64,000 bases of DNA from Phycisphaeraceae bacterium. GTDB lineage: Bacteria; Planctomycetota; Phycisphaerae; Phycisphaerales; Phycisphaeraceae. Below the pieces are notes generated by a model that was not told where the DNA came from, did no database searches, and saw nothing but the letters and a program-made list of their open reading frames with translations. The position numbers and the translations under genes were made by a program. Within the stretch, counting starts at the first letter, position 1; each line of letters opens with the position of its first letter. Below are positions 1 through 8,648 of this stretch, in pieces. The stretch lies in assembly GCA_020851735.1 (NCBI GenBank), contig JADZCD010000024.1, forward strand, positions 1 to 64,000, in the 5' to 3' direction.

Positions 1-452
1 ATTCCGGTCCAACGTCTGACCGGAACCAGGGACCAGTACCTTTAACCCCGCCCCATGTGTAACCTATGTATCCTATACACCTGTTACCCATGTCCCTTGA
101 ATGAACACTGCGCTTAGCCCCAGGCACGCTCAGCCGCCCTATGGATGAGTCTGATTTCCTTTCTTCCCCCCCTGCTGGTGCGGATGTGACGGTTGGGCAG
201 ATTGGGGGCCTTGGTCTGGTCGGATTTATCTTGACATTCCCCAGTGCGGGGGTACCGTCCCAATAGAGATTCACACGCCAAATCGTTCCGTGGGTGTTGG
301 ATGCCGCTGCCAGCCGCAAGGGCTTGGCAGGACGGGATTTGACGGTATACGCTGCGGGGAAGCAGTGAATGGCAAATGGCGAATTGAATGAAAAGCAACC
401 AGTCCTGGGGGCTGGAGGGTAGGGTAGACGGTAGAAAATTGAGGCGGCGGCG
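1..452. other. Intergenic region, no gene seen
   Basis: No credible coding sequence is visible. The segment holds a copy of the CTGCGCTTAGCCCCAG palindrome family near 108-128 and leads into a heptamer array. The open frames here on the minus strand read through the heptamer array and look like shadows. Confidence 0.5.
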
Positions 453-2546
453 GTGGCTGCATTCGGCATTCGACATTCGGCATTCGACATTCGGCATTCA
501 ACATTCGGCATTCGCTACGGCGTGCGGCGGAGATCGTGTCCTAGGCAGCGGCAAACAGGAGGAGAACGCACGATAGCAAGGGGCACACTAAGAAGTGCGG
601 CGGCGCTGGCGGCTGCGGTGATCTGCCTGCCTTGGGCGACGGCGCGGGCGGAGGTTTTTAGTGCGCCCGGGGTGTGGCTGGATCAGGACAAGACGCATCT
701 GGCGACGGAGATTTCGCAGGGAGCGAGCTGGGGGCACAATTACTTTCTGGACGCCAACGACAACGGCGAGCACGACATTGGCGAGGCGTGGTCGGATGAA
801 CCGATCGCGGATTGGACTTATCAGATTGACAACAGCTGCTGGATGGCTGCGGCTGCGAATGTGGTGCGTTATGTGGGCGGCGGGGACTGGTACATGAAGT
901 GGGCGTACGATCAAGCGTTCAGCTATCCGGCGCTGAGCGACCCGATCCCGCAGCCGACGATGCGCCCGCCGGGCTGGGGCTACAGCTTTGAGGATCCGGG
1001 TAATGAGCTCAACGCCTTTGCCAGCTTGGGCTACGACACGCTATCCATACGGCAGAATCTGACCTTTGACGGCTGGGAGGCGGATCCGGTGGCGTGGATC
1101 AGCGCGCAGTTGTCGGCTGGCTTGCCGGTGGTCATGGGGATACGCTTGCCCAACAGCCATGACTTGACGATATTCAGCATCGACACGGCTACGCAAACGA
1201 TTACGTACGCGGATTCGGACTTTGATTACGCCGACGTGGGGGTGGCGGGGAATTTTTTCAGCACGGGGTATTCCTGGGATGGCATTAGTTTCAAGGTTAA
1301 CTATAAGCTGACCAGTAAGCCGGGCCTTTATAACGGCGTGTTCCGGCTTAGCAGCATTGATCCGACGGGACAGACTAACCGCTGGCAGGGAACGGGCGTG
1401 GGCAACTGGATCAACCCCAATGCGTGGAGCGTTAAGCATGCGCCGCTGCCCAACGACCAGGTGAAGATCGACAGCGGGCAGATGATCTTGAGCCGTGCGG
1501 ATGGAAGGGCGGGAACGCTGGCGGTGGCGGGCACGGCGGAATCCCCGGCGGAATTGTGGGTTTTAGAGGGCGGGCTGGCGGTGGGCGGCGCGGTGCAGGT
1601 GGCGGGGCAGGCCAATTCGGCTGGGACGGTGATGGTGGAAGGGGCGGGAGCAATCTTAAACGCAGGTGGGGAGATCCACGTCGGCCAGTTGGGCGCGGGC
1701 GCGTTGCGCGTCAGGGCGGGCGGCGAAGCGCGGGCGACGGACAGGTTGAAAATCTGGACGACGGGCACGGTGGATCTGGACGGCGGGAGTGTGACGGTCA
1801 GCGGTGCGGGCGGCGTGCTGGAAATCGCCGGCGGCGTGGTGGTGGGCAGCGGGCAGATCAGTGCGGCGGGGGGCGTAGTCAACGGCGGGCGCGTGGCGCC
1901 GGGTCAGAACGTGGGCGTGCTGGAGATTGTCAGCGGCGACTATGCGCAGACGACGGAGGGAATGCTGGACATCGAAATCGGCGGGCTAACAGCGGGGGCG
2001 GATTACGATCAATTGCTGATCGGGGGGAACGCGAACCTGGCGGGGATGCTTAACGTGAGTCTGAGCGACGGCTTTGTGCCGCAGGAAGGCGACAGGTTCA
2101 CGATTCTCTTAGCTCTGGCGCTCAGCGGCACGTTCGACAGCTGGACGCTTAACTACGACATTCCCAAGCGCCATCTGACGGCGGAGTTGACGTACGCCAC
2201 GGGAGCAGGGGCGGTGGTGCTGGAGATTCTGCAGGTCCAGCACCAGATGAGGGGGGATTTTAACGGTGATGATCTGGTGACACTGTCGGATATTGATCCG
2301 TTTAAACTGGCCCTGGCGGATGCGGCGGCGTATGCGGCGGCGTACCCGGACGTGTATTTGCCGGGGACGGAGCCTAACGGCGATGGGGTGCTCACGCTGT
2401 CGGACATTCTCGCGTTTAAGAGCCTGATGGCCCAAGGAAGCATGGCCCAGGGCAGCTCGATTCCCGAGCCGGCCACGGCGGTGAGCTTGCTGGCGGCGGG
2501 ATTAGCGATGTTATCGACCCGACCGCGTCCCCGCCCCCGGAAGTGA
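453..2546 (+). CDS. PEP-CTERM secreted protein with papain-like cysteine peptidase domain and dockerin-like repeat
   Basis: Probably an exported, surface-sorted cysteine peptidase-like protein. Seen: a signal peptide (about residues 45-67 of this frame), a segment with NSCWMAAAANVV (Cys129), a later His236 in NSHDLT and an acidic TYADSD stretch, giving a Cys-His-Asp order like IdeS/C39-type papain-fold peptidases. A glycine-rich region with autotransporter-like repeats follows, then a double EF-hand module (GDFNGDDLVTLSDI and PNGDGVLTLSDI), and an IPEP motif with hydrophobic helix and RPRPRPRK tail, the PEP-CTERM sorting signal. The start is uncertain: the ATG at 453 makes the heptamer array coding, while an AGGAGG at 557-562 is well spaced only for an ATA at 573, directly before the signal peptide. 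The stop codon lies inside a CCCCCGGAAGTGA repeat. Peptidase activity is inferred from the motifs only. Confidence 0.75.
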   Translation: MAAFGIRHSAFDIRHSTFGIRYGVRRRSCPRQRQTGGERTIARGTLRSAAALAAAVICLPWATARAEVFSAPGVWLDQDKTHLATEISQGASWGHNYFLDANDNGEHDIGEAWSDEPIADWTYQIDNSCWMAAAANVVRYVGGGDWYMKWAYDQAFSYPALSDPIPQPTMRPPGWGYSFEDPGNELNAFASLGYDTLSIRQNLTFDGWEADPVAWISAQLSAGLPVVMGIRLPNSHDLTIFSIDTATQTITYADSDFDYADVGVAGNFFSTGYSWDGISFKVNYKLTSKPGLYNGVFRLSSIDPTGQTNRWQGTGVGNWINPNAWSVKHAPLPNDQVKIDSGQMILSRADGRAGTLAVAGTAESPAELWVLEGGLAVGGAVQVAGQANSAGTVMVEGAGAILNAGGEIHVGQLGAGALRVRAGGEARATDRLKIWTTGTVDLDGGSVTVSGAGGVLEIAGGVVVGSGQISAAGGVVNGGRVAPGQNVGVLEIVSGDYAQTTEGMLDIEIGGLTAGADYDQLLIGGNANLAGMLNVSLSDGFVPQEGDRFTILLALALSGTFDSWTLNYDIPKRHLTAELTYATGAGAVVLEILQVQHQMRGDFNGDDLVTLSDIDPFKLALADAAAYAAAYPDVYLPGTEPNGDGVLTLSDILAFKSLMAQGSMAQGSSIPEPATAVSLLAAGLAMLSTRPRPRPRK
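460..515. repeat. Heptanucleotide tandem array (CATTCGG/CATTCGA)
   Basis: About eight consecutive 7-base units alternate mainly between CATTCGG and CATTCGA. The array sits at the 5' end of the first gene and would be translated if the ATG at 453 were used. Similar period-7 arrays with other unit sequences occur elsewhere in the window. Confidence 0.85.
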
Positions 2547-2550
2547 ATTT

Positions 2551-2599
2551 GGGGTATGGGGTATGGGGTATGGGGTATGGGGTATGGGGTATGGGGGTG
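2551..2599. repeat. Heptanucleotide tandem array (GGGGTAT)
   Basis: Six perfect GGGGTAT units are followed by a degenerate one, directly after the stop of the first gene. Confidence 0.9.
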
Positions 2600-2665
2600 G
2601 GATGCGGGTGACATCTGGGCTACGGAGTTCGATGCTGTTATTCCCTGACTCCTGGACGCCAAGCA

Positions 2666-2691
2666 CGCGGTTCTACGAACCGCCGCTAAAC
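2666..2691 (-). repeat. REP palindrome, GTTTAGCGG family
   Basis: Read on the minus strand it begins GTTTAGCGG and forms a hairpin with arms CGGTTC and GAACCG. It has the same 5' motif as the repeats around the transposase at 16.0-16.8 kb, with a different but still paired stem. Confidence 0.7.
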
Positions 2692-2741
2692 CATCAATCC
2701 CCTATTCCTGACGGCCAATCTCTATTCCCGGCTCACTGCCA

Positions 2742-2771
2742 CATCAGACTGATTATCTGATGAGCTTTTTT
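2742..2771 (+). terminator. Rho-independent terminator
   Basis: A CATCAGA / TCTGATG stem with a 7-base loop is followed by AGC and six T. It separates the first gene from the pilus cluster. Confidence 0.7.
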
Positions 2772-2951
2772 GCTTTTTAGGAAGATGTTCCGGCTGTAAC
2801 GATTGGCCGTCCAGGAAAGCTTGGCATTCGCTCTTGGGGGTTCCTTTGGGCCTCATGGGGGGGCTATGGCCCGACGATACCTAAGCACGAGGTTCCGTGA
2901 GCCCTGTAAGTCCGGGCGCCTAAGGCGCCCCTGTTGTTCGCCGAGGGAACC

Positions 2952-4007
2952 ATGCAACTTGAGACGATCCTTAAGACTGCTTTCGAACTGGGCGCTTCGG
3001 ACGTTCACCTGGTTTCCGGGCACCCGCCGGTGGCCCGCATCCACACGGTGATGACGGCGCTGGACTACCCGGTGATCACGCCGGAGAGCGCTTTGCGCAT
3101 GCTCCAGCAGATGGCTGGCGAAGAGCAGTTGGCCCGTTTCCAGAAAGTGCGCGACGCGGACTTTTCCTATGAGCTGCCGGGCCTGGCCCGCTTCCGCGTG
3201 AATGCCCACCTGCAGCGGCAGACGGTGGGCATCGCGATGCGTTTAATTAAGGAAAAAATTCCGCCCTTAAAGGCGCTGAATCTGCCGGAAGTCATTCAAA
3301 AGCTCACGTACCTGCCGCGCGGGTTGATCCTGGTGACCGGGGACACCGGCTCGGGTAAATCGACCACGCTGGCGGCGATGATCCAGGTGCTTAACGACCG
3401 TTACCAGAAGCACATCATCACGCTGGAAGACCCCATCGAATACGCGCTGGTGAGCAACAAGTGCGTCATCGAGCAGCGTGAGCTGGGGGCGGACGTGCCG
3501 AGCTTTGCCAGCGGGTTGCGGCACGTGCTGCGTCAGGACCCGGACATCATCCTGGTCGGCGAAATGCGCGACCTGGAAACGACGGCGGCGGCCATCACGG
3601 CGGCGGAAACCGGGCACCTGGTGCTCAGCACGCTGCACACGGTCAACGCCTCGCAGACGGTCGAACGTATCATCGACATGTACCCGGCGGACCAGCAGAA
3701 TCAGATCCGCTCCATGTTGGCCAACACGCTGCAGGCGGTGATCTCCCAGACTCTGTTTAAACGCGTGGATCAGAAGGGGATGGTGCCGGCCGTGGAGGTG
3801 ATGCTCTGCACGGCGGCGGTGCGCAACCTGATCCGCGAAAATCGGGCGTTTGAAATCCCCAACATCATTGAAACCAATCGGGCCCTGGGCATGAACACCC
3901 TCGACAACGCGATTGCCGAGCTGTACTTCAACGGCATGATCGGCCGCGAGGACGCCATCGCCCAGGCGGCTTACCCGGAGAAACTGGATCGCATGCTGGC
4001 TGCGTGA
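2952..4007 (+). CDS. pilT: PilT-family twitching motility / secretion ATPase
   Basis: Cytoplasmic hexameric ATPase of the type IV pilus/type II secretion family that would power pilus retraction. Seen: Walker A GDTGSGKST (residues 130-138), Asp box EDPIEY (160-164), Walker B ILVGEMRD (about 200-207), His box TGHLVLSTLHT (220-230) and the C-terminal AVRNLIREN motif typical of PilT rather than PilB. Length 351 aa is normal for PilT. The ATG at 2952 is chosen because GAGGGA precedes it; a TTG at 2934 is in frame but has no such site. The PilC-like gene follows about 110 bp downstream. Confidence 0.92.
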   Translation: MQLETILKTAFELGASDVHLVSGHPPVARIHTVMTALDYPVITPESALRMLQQMAGEEQLARFQKVRDADFSYELPGLARFRVNAHLQRQTVGIAMRLIKEKIPPLKALNLPEVIQKLTYLPRGLILVTGDTGSGKSTTLAAMIQVLNDRYQKHIITLEDPIEYALVSNKCVIEQRELGADVPSFASGLRHVLRQDPDIILVGEMRDLETTAAAITAAETGHLVLSTLHTVNASQTVERIIDMYPADQQNQIRSMLANTLQAVISQTLFKRVDQKGMVPAVEVMLCTAAVRNLIRENRAFEIPNIIETNRALGMNTLDNAIAELYFNGMIGREDAIAQAAYPEKLDRMLAA

Positions 4008-4115
4008 GCAGGAGACTTCAGGCGCGGGCATCGGTAAATGAGAATCCGGGACCGGCCATGATGACAGGCTGATCCCCCCGGATCCCCCCGGAACCCCCCA
4101 GGGCTGCACGTTTTT

Positions 4116-5339
4116 ATGCCTCACTACCGCTACGAATTTCGAAGCAGTGCCGGACAGGTCTCCACGGGAGTGCTGGCAGCCCCCAACGCCATGGCGGCCG
4201 CCCAGACTCTGCGCGGGCAGGGCCACAAGGTGCTGTCGCTGACGCCGATCACGGCGGGGGCGCAGTCCTTCGGCCAGCGCCTGCGGGCGATGAACCAGAC
4301 CACCGGCCCGTCGCAGCGCGACATTCTGAACTTCACCAGCCAACTGGCGGTGATGATCCGCGCGGGCATTTCCCTGCGGGCAGCCCTGGAAGGCATTGCC
4401 GACCAGTGCGAAAACCCGCGGTTTAAGGACATTCTGCTGCGGATCAAACAGGACGTGGAAGCGGGCAAACCCTTCAGCGACGCGCTGGCCAAGCATCCCA
4501 AACAGTTTTCGCCCTTGTACATCAACATGGTGCGGGCGTCGGAAGTGTCCGGCAGTTTCTCGACCATGCTTGACCGCGTGGCCACCTACCTGGCCCAGTG
4601 GATCGAAACACGGGCGATGGTGATCGGGGCGATGATTTACCCGGCGGTCATCGGCATCCTGGCGATTTCGGTGACCATCTTCCTGCTCACGTTCGTGCTG
4701 CCCCGGTTTGCCTCGGTGTTTGCCGGCAAGGAAGCGGCGATGCCGTGGCCCACCGTGTTTTTGATGAATCTCTCGGCCTTTATGGTGCAATGGTGGTGGG
4801 CGGTCTTGCTGGGCGGATTTGTCGGCATCATCCTGTTCTGGATGTTCATCAAGACCGAGCCGGGGGCGTGGTGGTGGGATTCGACGAAGCTCAAATTCCC
4901 GATTTTCAAGCGCATGTTCCGGGCGCTGTACATCAGCCGCAGCCTGCACACGATGGGCGAGCTGGTCAACGCGGGCGTGCCGATGCTCGACACGCTGGCG
5001 ATCACCGGGGACATCGCGGGCAACCGGCTGTACCGGCGGCTGTGGCATCAGGTGTACGGGTCGGTCAAGGGCGGCAAGAAGATCGCCCAACCCTTAAGCA
5101 AGTCGCGCCTGCTGCCCCGCAGCGTGGTGCAGATGGTCAGCGCGGGCGAAGAGTCCGGCAAGCTGGGCGAAGTGCTGTCGGAAGTCAGCGGGTTCTACTC
5201 CAAGCAGCTGCGCGAAGTGATCAAGACCGTGACCTCCATGATCGAGCCGATCATGATCGTGCTGATGGGTTCGGTGGTCGGCTTCATCGCCATGGCCATC
5301 ATCCTGCCGATCTTCAAGCTGTCCACGCTGGTCAAGTGA
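4116..5339 (+). CDS. pilC: Type II secretion F / PilC-family inner-membrane platform protein
   Basis: Polytopic inner-membrane protein that couples the pilus/secretion ATPase to the pseudopilus. Seen: 407 aa, two GspF-type repeats (about residues 65-190 and 265-395), and hydrophobic segments around 165-195, 215-245 and 375-402. MPHYRYEFRSSAGQ is a typical family N-terminus. The context is pilT upstream and prepilin-like genes downstream on the same strand. PilC versus GspF cannot be decided from sequence alone; the neighbouring PilT favours a pilus system. Confidence 0.9.
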   Translation: MPHYRYEFRSSAGQVSTGVLAAPNAMAAAQTLRGQGHKVLSLTPITAGAQSFGQRLRAMNQTTGPSQRDILNFTSQLAVMIRAGISLRAALEGIADQCENPRFKDILLRIKQDVEAGKPFSDALAKHPKQFSPLYINMVRASEVSGSFSTMLDRVATYLAQWIETRAMVIGAMIYPAVIGILAISVTIFLLTFVLPRFASVFAGKEAAMPWPTVFLMNLSAFMVQWWWAVLLGGFVGIILFWMFIKTEPGAWWWDSTKLKFPIFKRMFRALYISRSLHTMGELVNAGVPMLDTLAITGDIAGNRLYRRLWHQVYGSVKGGKKIAQPLSKSRLLPRSVVQMVSAGEESGKLGEVLSEVSGFYSKQLREVIKTVTSMIEPIMIVLMGSVVGFIAMAIILPIFKLSTLVK

Positions 5340-5362
5340 GGTGGGCAGGTCGGGAATCGATC

Positions 5363-5387
5363 CGGGGCACGCTGCGCTTAGGCCCAG
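5363..5387. repeat. Palindromic repeat (GGGGCACGCTGCGCTTA family)
   Basis: This is a copy of the palindrome GGGGCACGCTGCGCTTAGCC with a slightly altered 3' arm, in the gap between the PilC-like and PilV-like genes. Related copies lie near 108, 22819, 29486 and 29530. Confidence 0.65.
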
Positions 5388-5529
5388 CCACCCCGGGGGA
5401 CACGCGCTCCTGGACGGTGGATTCTTTTGGGGGGCCTGTGACGGCTGGGCAAGCGGGTGGAGGTCCAATAAATCGTTGCAGGATGGCAAGCATGGGTTTT
5501 GAATCGTCTGGTTGATGAGAGGTCCGCTT

Positions 5530-6117
5530 ATGGCTTGGCGACAACATACTCCATCAGCCGTCGGCTGCACGCGCCCTGCCCGTGGGGGTTTTACGCTTAT
5601 CGAGGCGGCCTTGACGACGGTCATCATCGGGACGGGCGTCCTGGCGATCGTCGCGGCCCAGCAGGCTTATCACATCAAGAACGACTGGTCGCAGCGCACG
5701 GGCACAGGGATGCTCCTGGCCAACGAGCTGCGGGAATTGACGCTGACCCTGCCCTTGCACGACCCGATCACAGGGAAATCCAACGTCGGGCGGGAAACCG
5801 GGGAAGACACGATCGAGGAATACGACGACGTGGACGACTTCGCCGGCACGGTGGACGCCCAGGGCCAGGGCACGGGACTGACGTTTCCCACGCCCATCAA
5901 CGCCCTGCGGGAAGACATTGACAATCTGCCCGGCTGGAGCCAGGTGATCAATCTGCGGGCGGTGCCTTCCACCGACCTGGACCCTCCGACGGGCACCATT
6001 TACAGCCTGAAGGACTTCAGCAACCTGATCCGTATCACGGTGGAAGTGTATTACCGGCCGCCGGGCGCTGAGCAGCCGATGCTCATCACCACCCTTTCCT
6101 GGGTGCGCACCGAATAA
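5530..6117 (+). CDS. Prepilin-type protein, PilV/GspI-like
   Basis: Minor pilin or pseudopilin candidate. Seen: a prepilin leader ending ARGG, then FTLIEAALTTVIIGTGVLAIVAAQQA, with Glu at +5 of the mature protein as needed for prepilin peptidase processing and assembly. The rest is a soluble domain of about 150 aa without a recognised fold. The ATG at 5530 is chosen because GAGAGG ends 7 bp upstream; ATG 5515 is an alternative. It lies within the pilT-pilC cluster and was probably co-transcribed with it. Confidence 0.82.
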   Translation: MAWRQHTPSAVGCTRPARGGFTLIEAALTTVIIGTGVLAIVAAQQAYHIKNDWSQRTGTGMLLANELRELTLTLPLHDPITGKSNVGRETGEDTIEEYDDVDDFAGTVDAQGQGTGLTFPTPINALREDIDNLPGWSQVINLRAVPSTDLDPPTGTIYSLKDFSNLIRITVEVYYRPPGAEQPMLITTLSWVRTE

Positions 6118-6119
6118 AC

Positions 6120-6167
6120 CCCCGCCCCCGGAAGTGGCCCCCGGAAGTAGCCCCCCGGAAGAAGCCC
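6120..6167. repeat. CCCCCGGAAG cluster, three copies
   Basis: Three successive CCCCCGGAAG-type units (followed by TGG, TAG and AAG) begin right after the stop codon of the PilV-like gene and fill the gap to the next gene. Confidence 0.85.
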
Positions 6168-6236
6168 ATGCGATTGCGGGACCCCTAAGCGGAACGAAAA
6201 GGAAGACAGCCACAGCGGAGGCGGCGGAGCAAGGCC

Positions 6237-8429
6237 ATGAGACGTAGGCAGTCCGACATCCAGCGATGGTCCCGCCCCGCGGCGCGGCAGCGCGGCGTGA
6301 CGGCTATTTTGGCCATGATGTTCCTGGTGATCTTCGCGTCGCTGGCGGCGGCCATGGCGATTGTGGCCCAGGGCAACCTGGCGACGGCGGACACGCACCT
6401 GAAGATCAACCGGGCCCTGGCGGCGGCGGAAACCGGCCAGGAATGGGTGACCCAGCGTCTGAACCTCTGTGCGCGCAATGTTTCGAGCACCGTCGGCGAA
6501 GTGACGGTTGATAACGCGCCGGGGCTGTGGACTTCCATCCTCACGCAGTTTCGCGGGCTGTCGCTGACGGATCAGAACTTTGACGAAGCCACGGTTAACT
6601 GGGACGCCAGTCCCCTGGTTCTGCCGGCGATTTCCTTAGGGCCGGGCGAGCCGACGTTCGTGGCGCAGATTCAGTATCCCAGCCCTGGCGCGGGGCTGGA
6701 CGCCCGCTGGGTGCGCGTGCGCGTCCGCGGCACGGACGGGACCATCAACCGGACGATTGAAAAGGACTTTCGCATTGACAAGAAGATCCGCTTCGCCCTA
6801 CTCTCAAAGAGCCGGGTGATGATCGGGCGGAACGTGATGATCGACGGCCCGGTGGGCAGCCGCTTCACGGAAACCGATCTGGCCAACGGCCACCCGGTGC
6901 AGATGGAAAGTGATTTTCGAGGTCTGGACGGCGACCTGGATAACAATCTGAATGTATTCGTAAGTGACTATCTGGTCCCAAATGACCAAAACGGTGATAA
7001 CCGCATCAATCTATTAAGTGCCGCGGAAACCGACGGCATCGACGATCCCGAACAGTACGACGTGAACGGCGACCATTACATTGACGACTACGATTTCTTC
7101 CTGGATCACTATGACGCCAACAGTGACGGCGCCATTTCCGCCGTGGAGCTGAACACGGACGACAGCGTGAACCGGGAACAGCTTTTCGCGCTGATTGATC
7201 GTTCCGGCGATCCGGATCGCGAAGGCTACAACGACGGGCAGATCAACAACGACGACGATTATGCCAAGGTGCGCGGGCAGGTGCTGATCGTGGCGGGTAA
7301 GGAAGGCTGGGAGAACGGCGCCGCCAGCGTGGACGGCGAAGCGGGCCCGTACCAGGACTATTTCCAGGGCGGCATCATCCCCGGGCACAACCAGGACCCG
7401 CTGATCTTTGAATCGCAGGAAGCGTCCACGCACGAGTACGGGCCGCAGAGCTTTGACCTGGACACCTATCGCACCCGCGCCACCGGAGACCTGGCGGCCC
7501 AGGCCACCCAGCAGGCGGCGGAACATGATCCGGGCGACCCGGATTCGCCCGGAGCGCTGGGCGAGGTGGCGGCCCACGAGGCGGTGCCCTTCGGCTCGGC
7601 CCACCCGTATGACTACTACGACCGCCCGGTGTACCGCAACATGACGTTCACCAACGTCAGGATTCCCAAGGGCAACAACGCGCTTTTCGTCAACTGCAAG
7701 TTCATCGGCGTGACGTTTGTGGAAACGGAAAGCGACAACACCAATGACATGTTCAACTATGCCGGCATGCAGGAAGCCGACGGTACGCCGAAGCATCCGG
7801 ACAAATACGTGCTGATCGATCCCGCCCAGCCCGACACCGAGGATAATCGGGAATACAACACCAAGAACCTGGCCAACAACCTGCGCTTTGACGGCTGCAC
7901 GTTCGAGGGCTCGGTGGTGTCCGACGCGCCGCAGGCGTATACCCACGCCCGCAACAAGATCAGCTTCACGGGCACCACGCAGTTCATCATCGACGATTCA
8001 ACGCACCTGAGCCCTTCCGAAAAGGCCCTGTACCGGCGCAGCTCGATCCTGGTGCCGCATTACTCGGTGGAAATGGGCACGTTCGTCGCGCCCCACGACG
8101 CCACCGAGACCGTGCACTTGACGGGCACGATCGTGGCGGGCGTGATCGACATCCGCGGGCAGGCGGAGATCACCGGCACGATCCTGACCACGTTTGAGCC
8201 GATCAGCGGCGAAGGCCCGGTGCTGGGCGAGACCAGTCCGCAATTCAACACCACCTTGGGGTACTTCCCCTCGACGGCAGGCGACATGGAAGCGGAAGTG
8301 CCGGAGAACGGGCTGGGCATTATTCACCTGCGCTACGACCCGAGCCTGCCGCTGCCGGAAGGCATCATGGGCCCGATCGAACTGGCGGCGGATTCACTTT
8401 CCTACAAAGAGGTGACGTCGGCGGATTGA
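6237..8429 (+). CDS. PilX-like pilus assembly protein with EF-hand-like repeats
   Basis: Large (730 aa) pilus-associated protein. Seen: N-terminus RQRGVTAILAMMFLVIFASLAAAMAIVAQGNL, a single hydrophobic helix of the PilX/GspK type, followed by DTHLKINRALAAAETGQEWV. Residues about 220-330 hold several Asp/Asn-rich loops such as DQNGDNRIN, DVNGDHYID and DANSDGAIS that match calcium-binding EF-hand loops. The C-terminal half resembles a repetitive beta-helix-like surface domain but is not recognised. It sits between PilV-like and PilW-like genes, the usual place for PilX. Binding calcium is an inference. Confidence 0.75.
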   Translation: MRRRQSDIQRWSRPAARQRGVTAILAMMFLVIFASLAAAMAIVAQGNLATADTHLKINRALAAAETGQEWVTQRLNLCARNVSSTVGEVTVDNAPGLWTSILTQFRGLSLTDQNFDEATVNWDASPLVLPAISLGPGEPTFVAQIQYPSPGAGLDARWVRVRVRGTDGTINRTIEKDFRIDKKIRFALLSKSRVMIGRNVMIDGPVGSRFTETDLANGHPVQMESDFRGLDGDLDNNLNVFVSDYLVPNDQNGDNRINLLSAAETDGIDDPEQYDVNGDHYIDDYDFFLDHYDANSDGAISAVELNTDDSVNREQLFALIDRSGDPDREGYNDGQINNDDDYAKVRGQVLIVAGKEGWENGAASVDGEAGPYQDYFQGGIIPGHNQDPLIFESQEASTHEYGPQSFDLDTYRTRATGDLAAQATQQAAEHDPGDPDSPGALGEVAAHEAVPFGSAHPYDYYDRPVYRNMTFTNVRIPKGNNALFVNCKFIGVTFVETESDNTNDMFNYAGMQEADGTPKHPDKYVLIDPAQPDTEDNREYNTKNLANNLRFDGCTFEGSVVSDAPQAYTHARNKISFTGTTQFIIDDSTHLSPSEKALYRRSSILVPHYSVEMGTFVAPHDATETVHLTGTIVAGVIDIRGQAEITGTILTTFEPISGEGPVLGETSPQFNTTLGYFPSTAGDMEAEVPENGLGIIHLRYDPSLPLPEGIMGPIELAADSLSYKEVTSAD

Positions 8430-8449
8430 GGGGGACGAAGCAGGAGTCA

Positions 8450-8510
8450 GGAGTCAGGAGTTGGGGAAAGACAAACGATGCCAGAAAGCCCCGCATGGAA
8501 ATGCGGGGCC
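8450..8510. repeat. Short heptamer array and GCCCCGCAT hairpin
   Basis: GGAGTCAGGAGTCAGGAGTT (about 2.5 period-7 units) is followed by a hairpin with arms GCCCCGCAT and ATGCGGGGC at about 8487-8509. No T tract follows, so it is not an obvious terminator. Confidence 0.7.
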
Positions 8511-8593
8511 GGCTCGGCGAACGACGGACAGAGTTGAAGGCAAGGGCGGAGCATGGACATGAAAATCACCCGGCTAAGACATCTTGACGATTT

Positions 8594-8629
8594 GGGTGCC
8601 ACACAGCAGGCCGAAGGCTGCTGTGTGCC
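8594..8629. repeat. CACACAGCA palindrome
   Basis: GGGTGCCACACAGCA and TGCTGTGTGCC form the two arms. It is one of five copies in the window and lies between two possible starts of the following prepilin gene. Confidence 0.85.
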
Positions 8630-8648
8630 GGATCGCGTTAAACACACG

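Noticed and set aside
2772..2951. Possible riboswitch upstream of pilT
   Set aside because: A small GGGCGCC / GGCGCCC hairpin lies near the start codon, but no conserved core of any known class could be matched.
3267..5090. Minus-strand open frame of 607 codons
   Set aside because: It is antisense to the clearly real pilT and pilC genes. Its composition (rich in His, Arg, Gln, Asp) is that of a GC-rich shadow frame and it shows no recognisable domain.
7014..7946. Minus-strand open frame of 310 codons
   Set aside because: Antisense to the PilX-like gene; valine/arginine-rich shadow.
8487..8509. Hairpin after the PilX-like gene as a terminator
   Set aside because: There is no T tract, and it belongs to the dispersed hairpin family; the cluster probably continues to the PilW-like gene.
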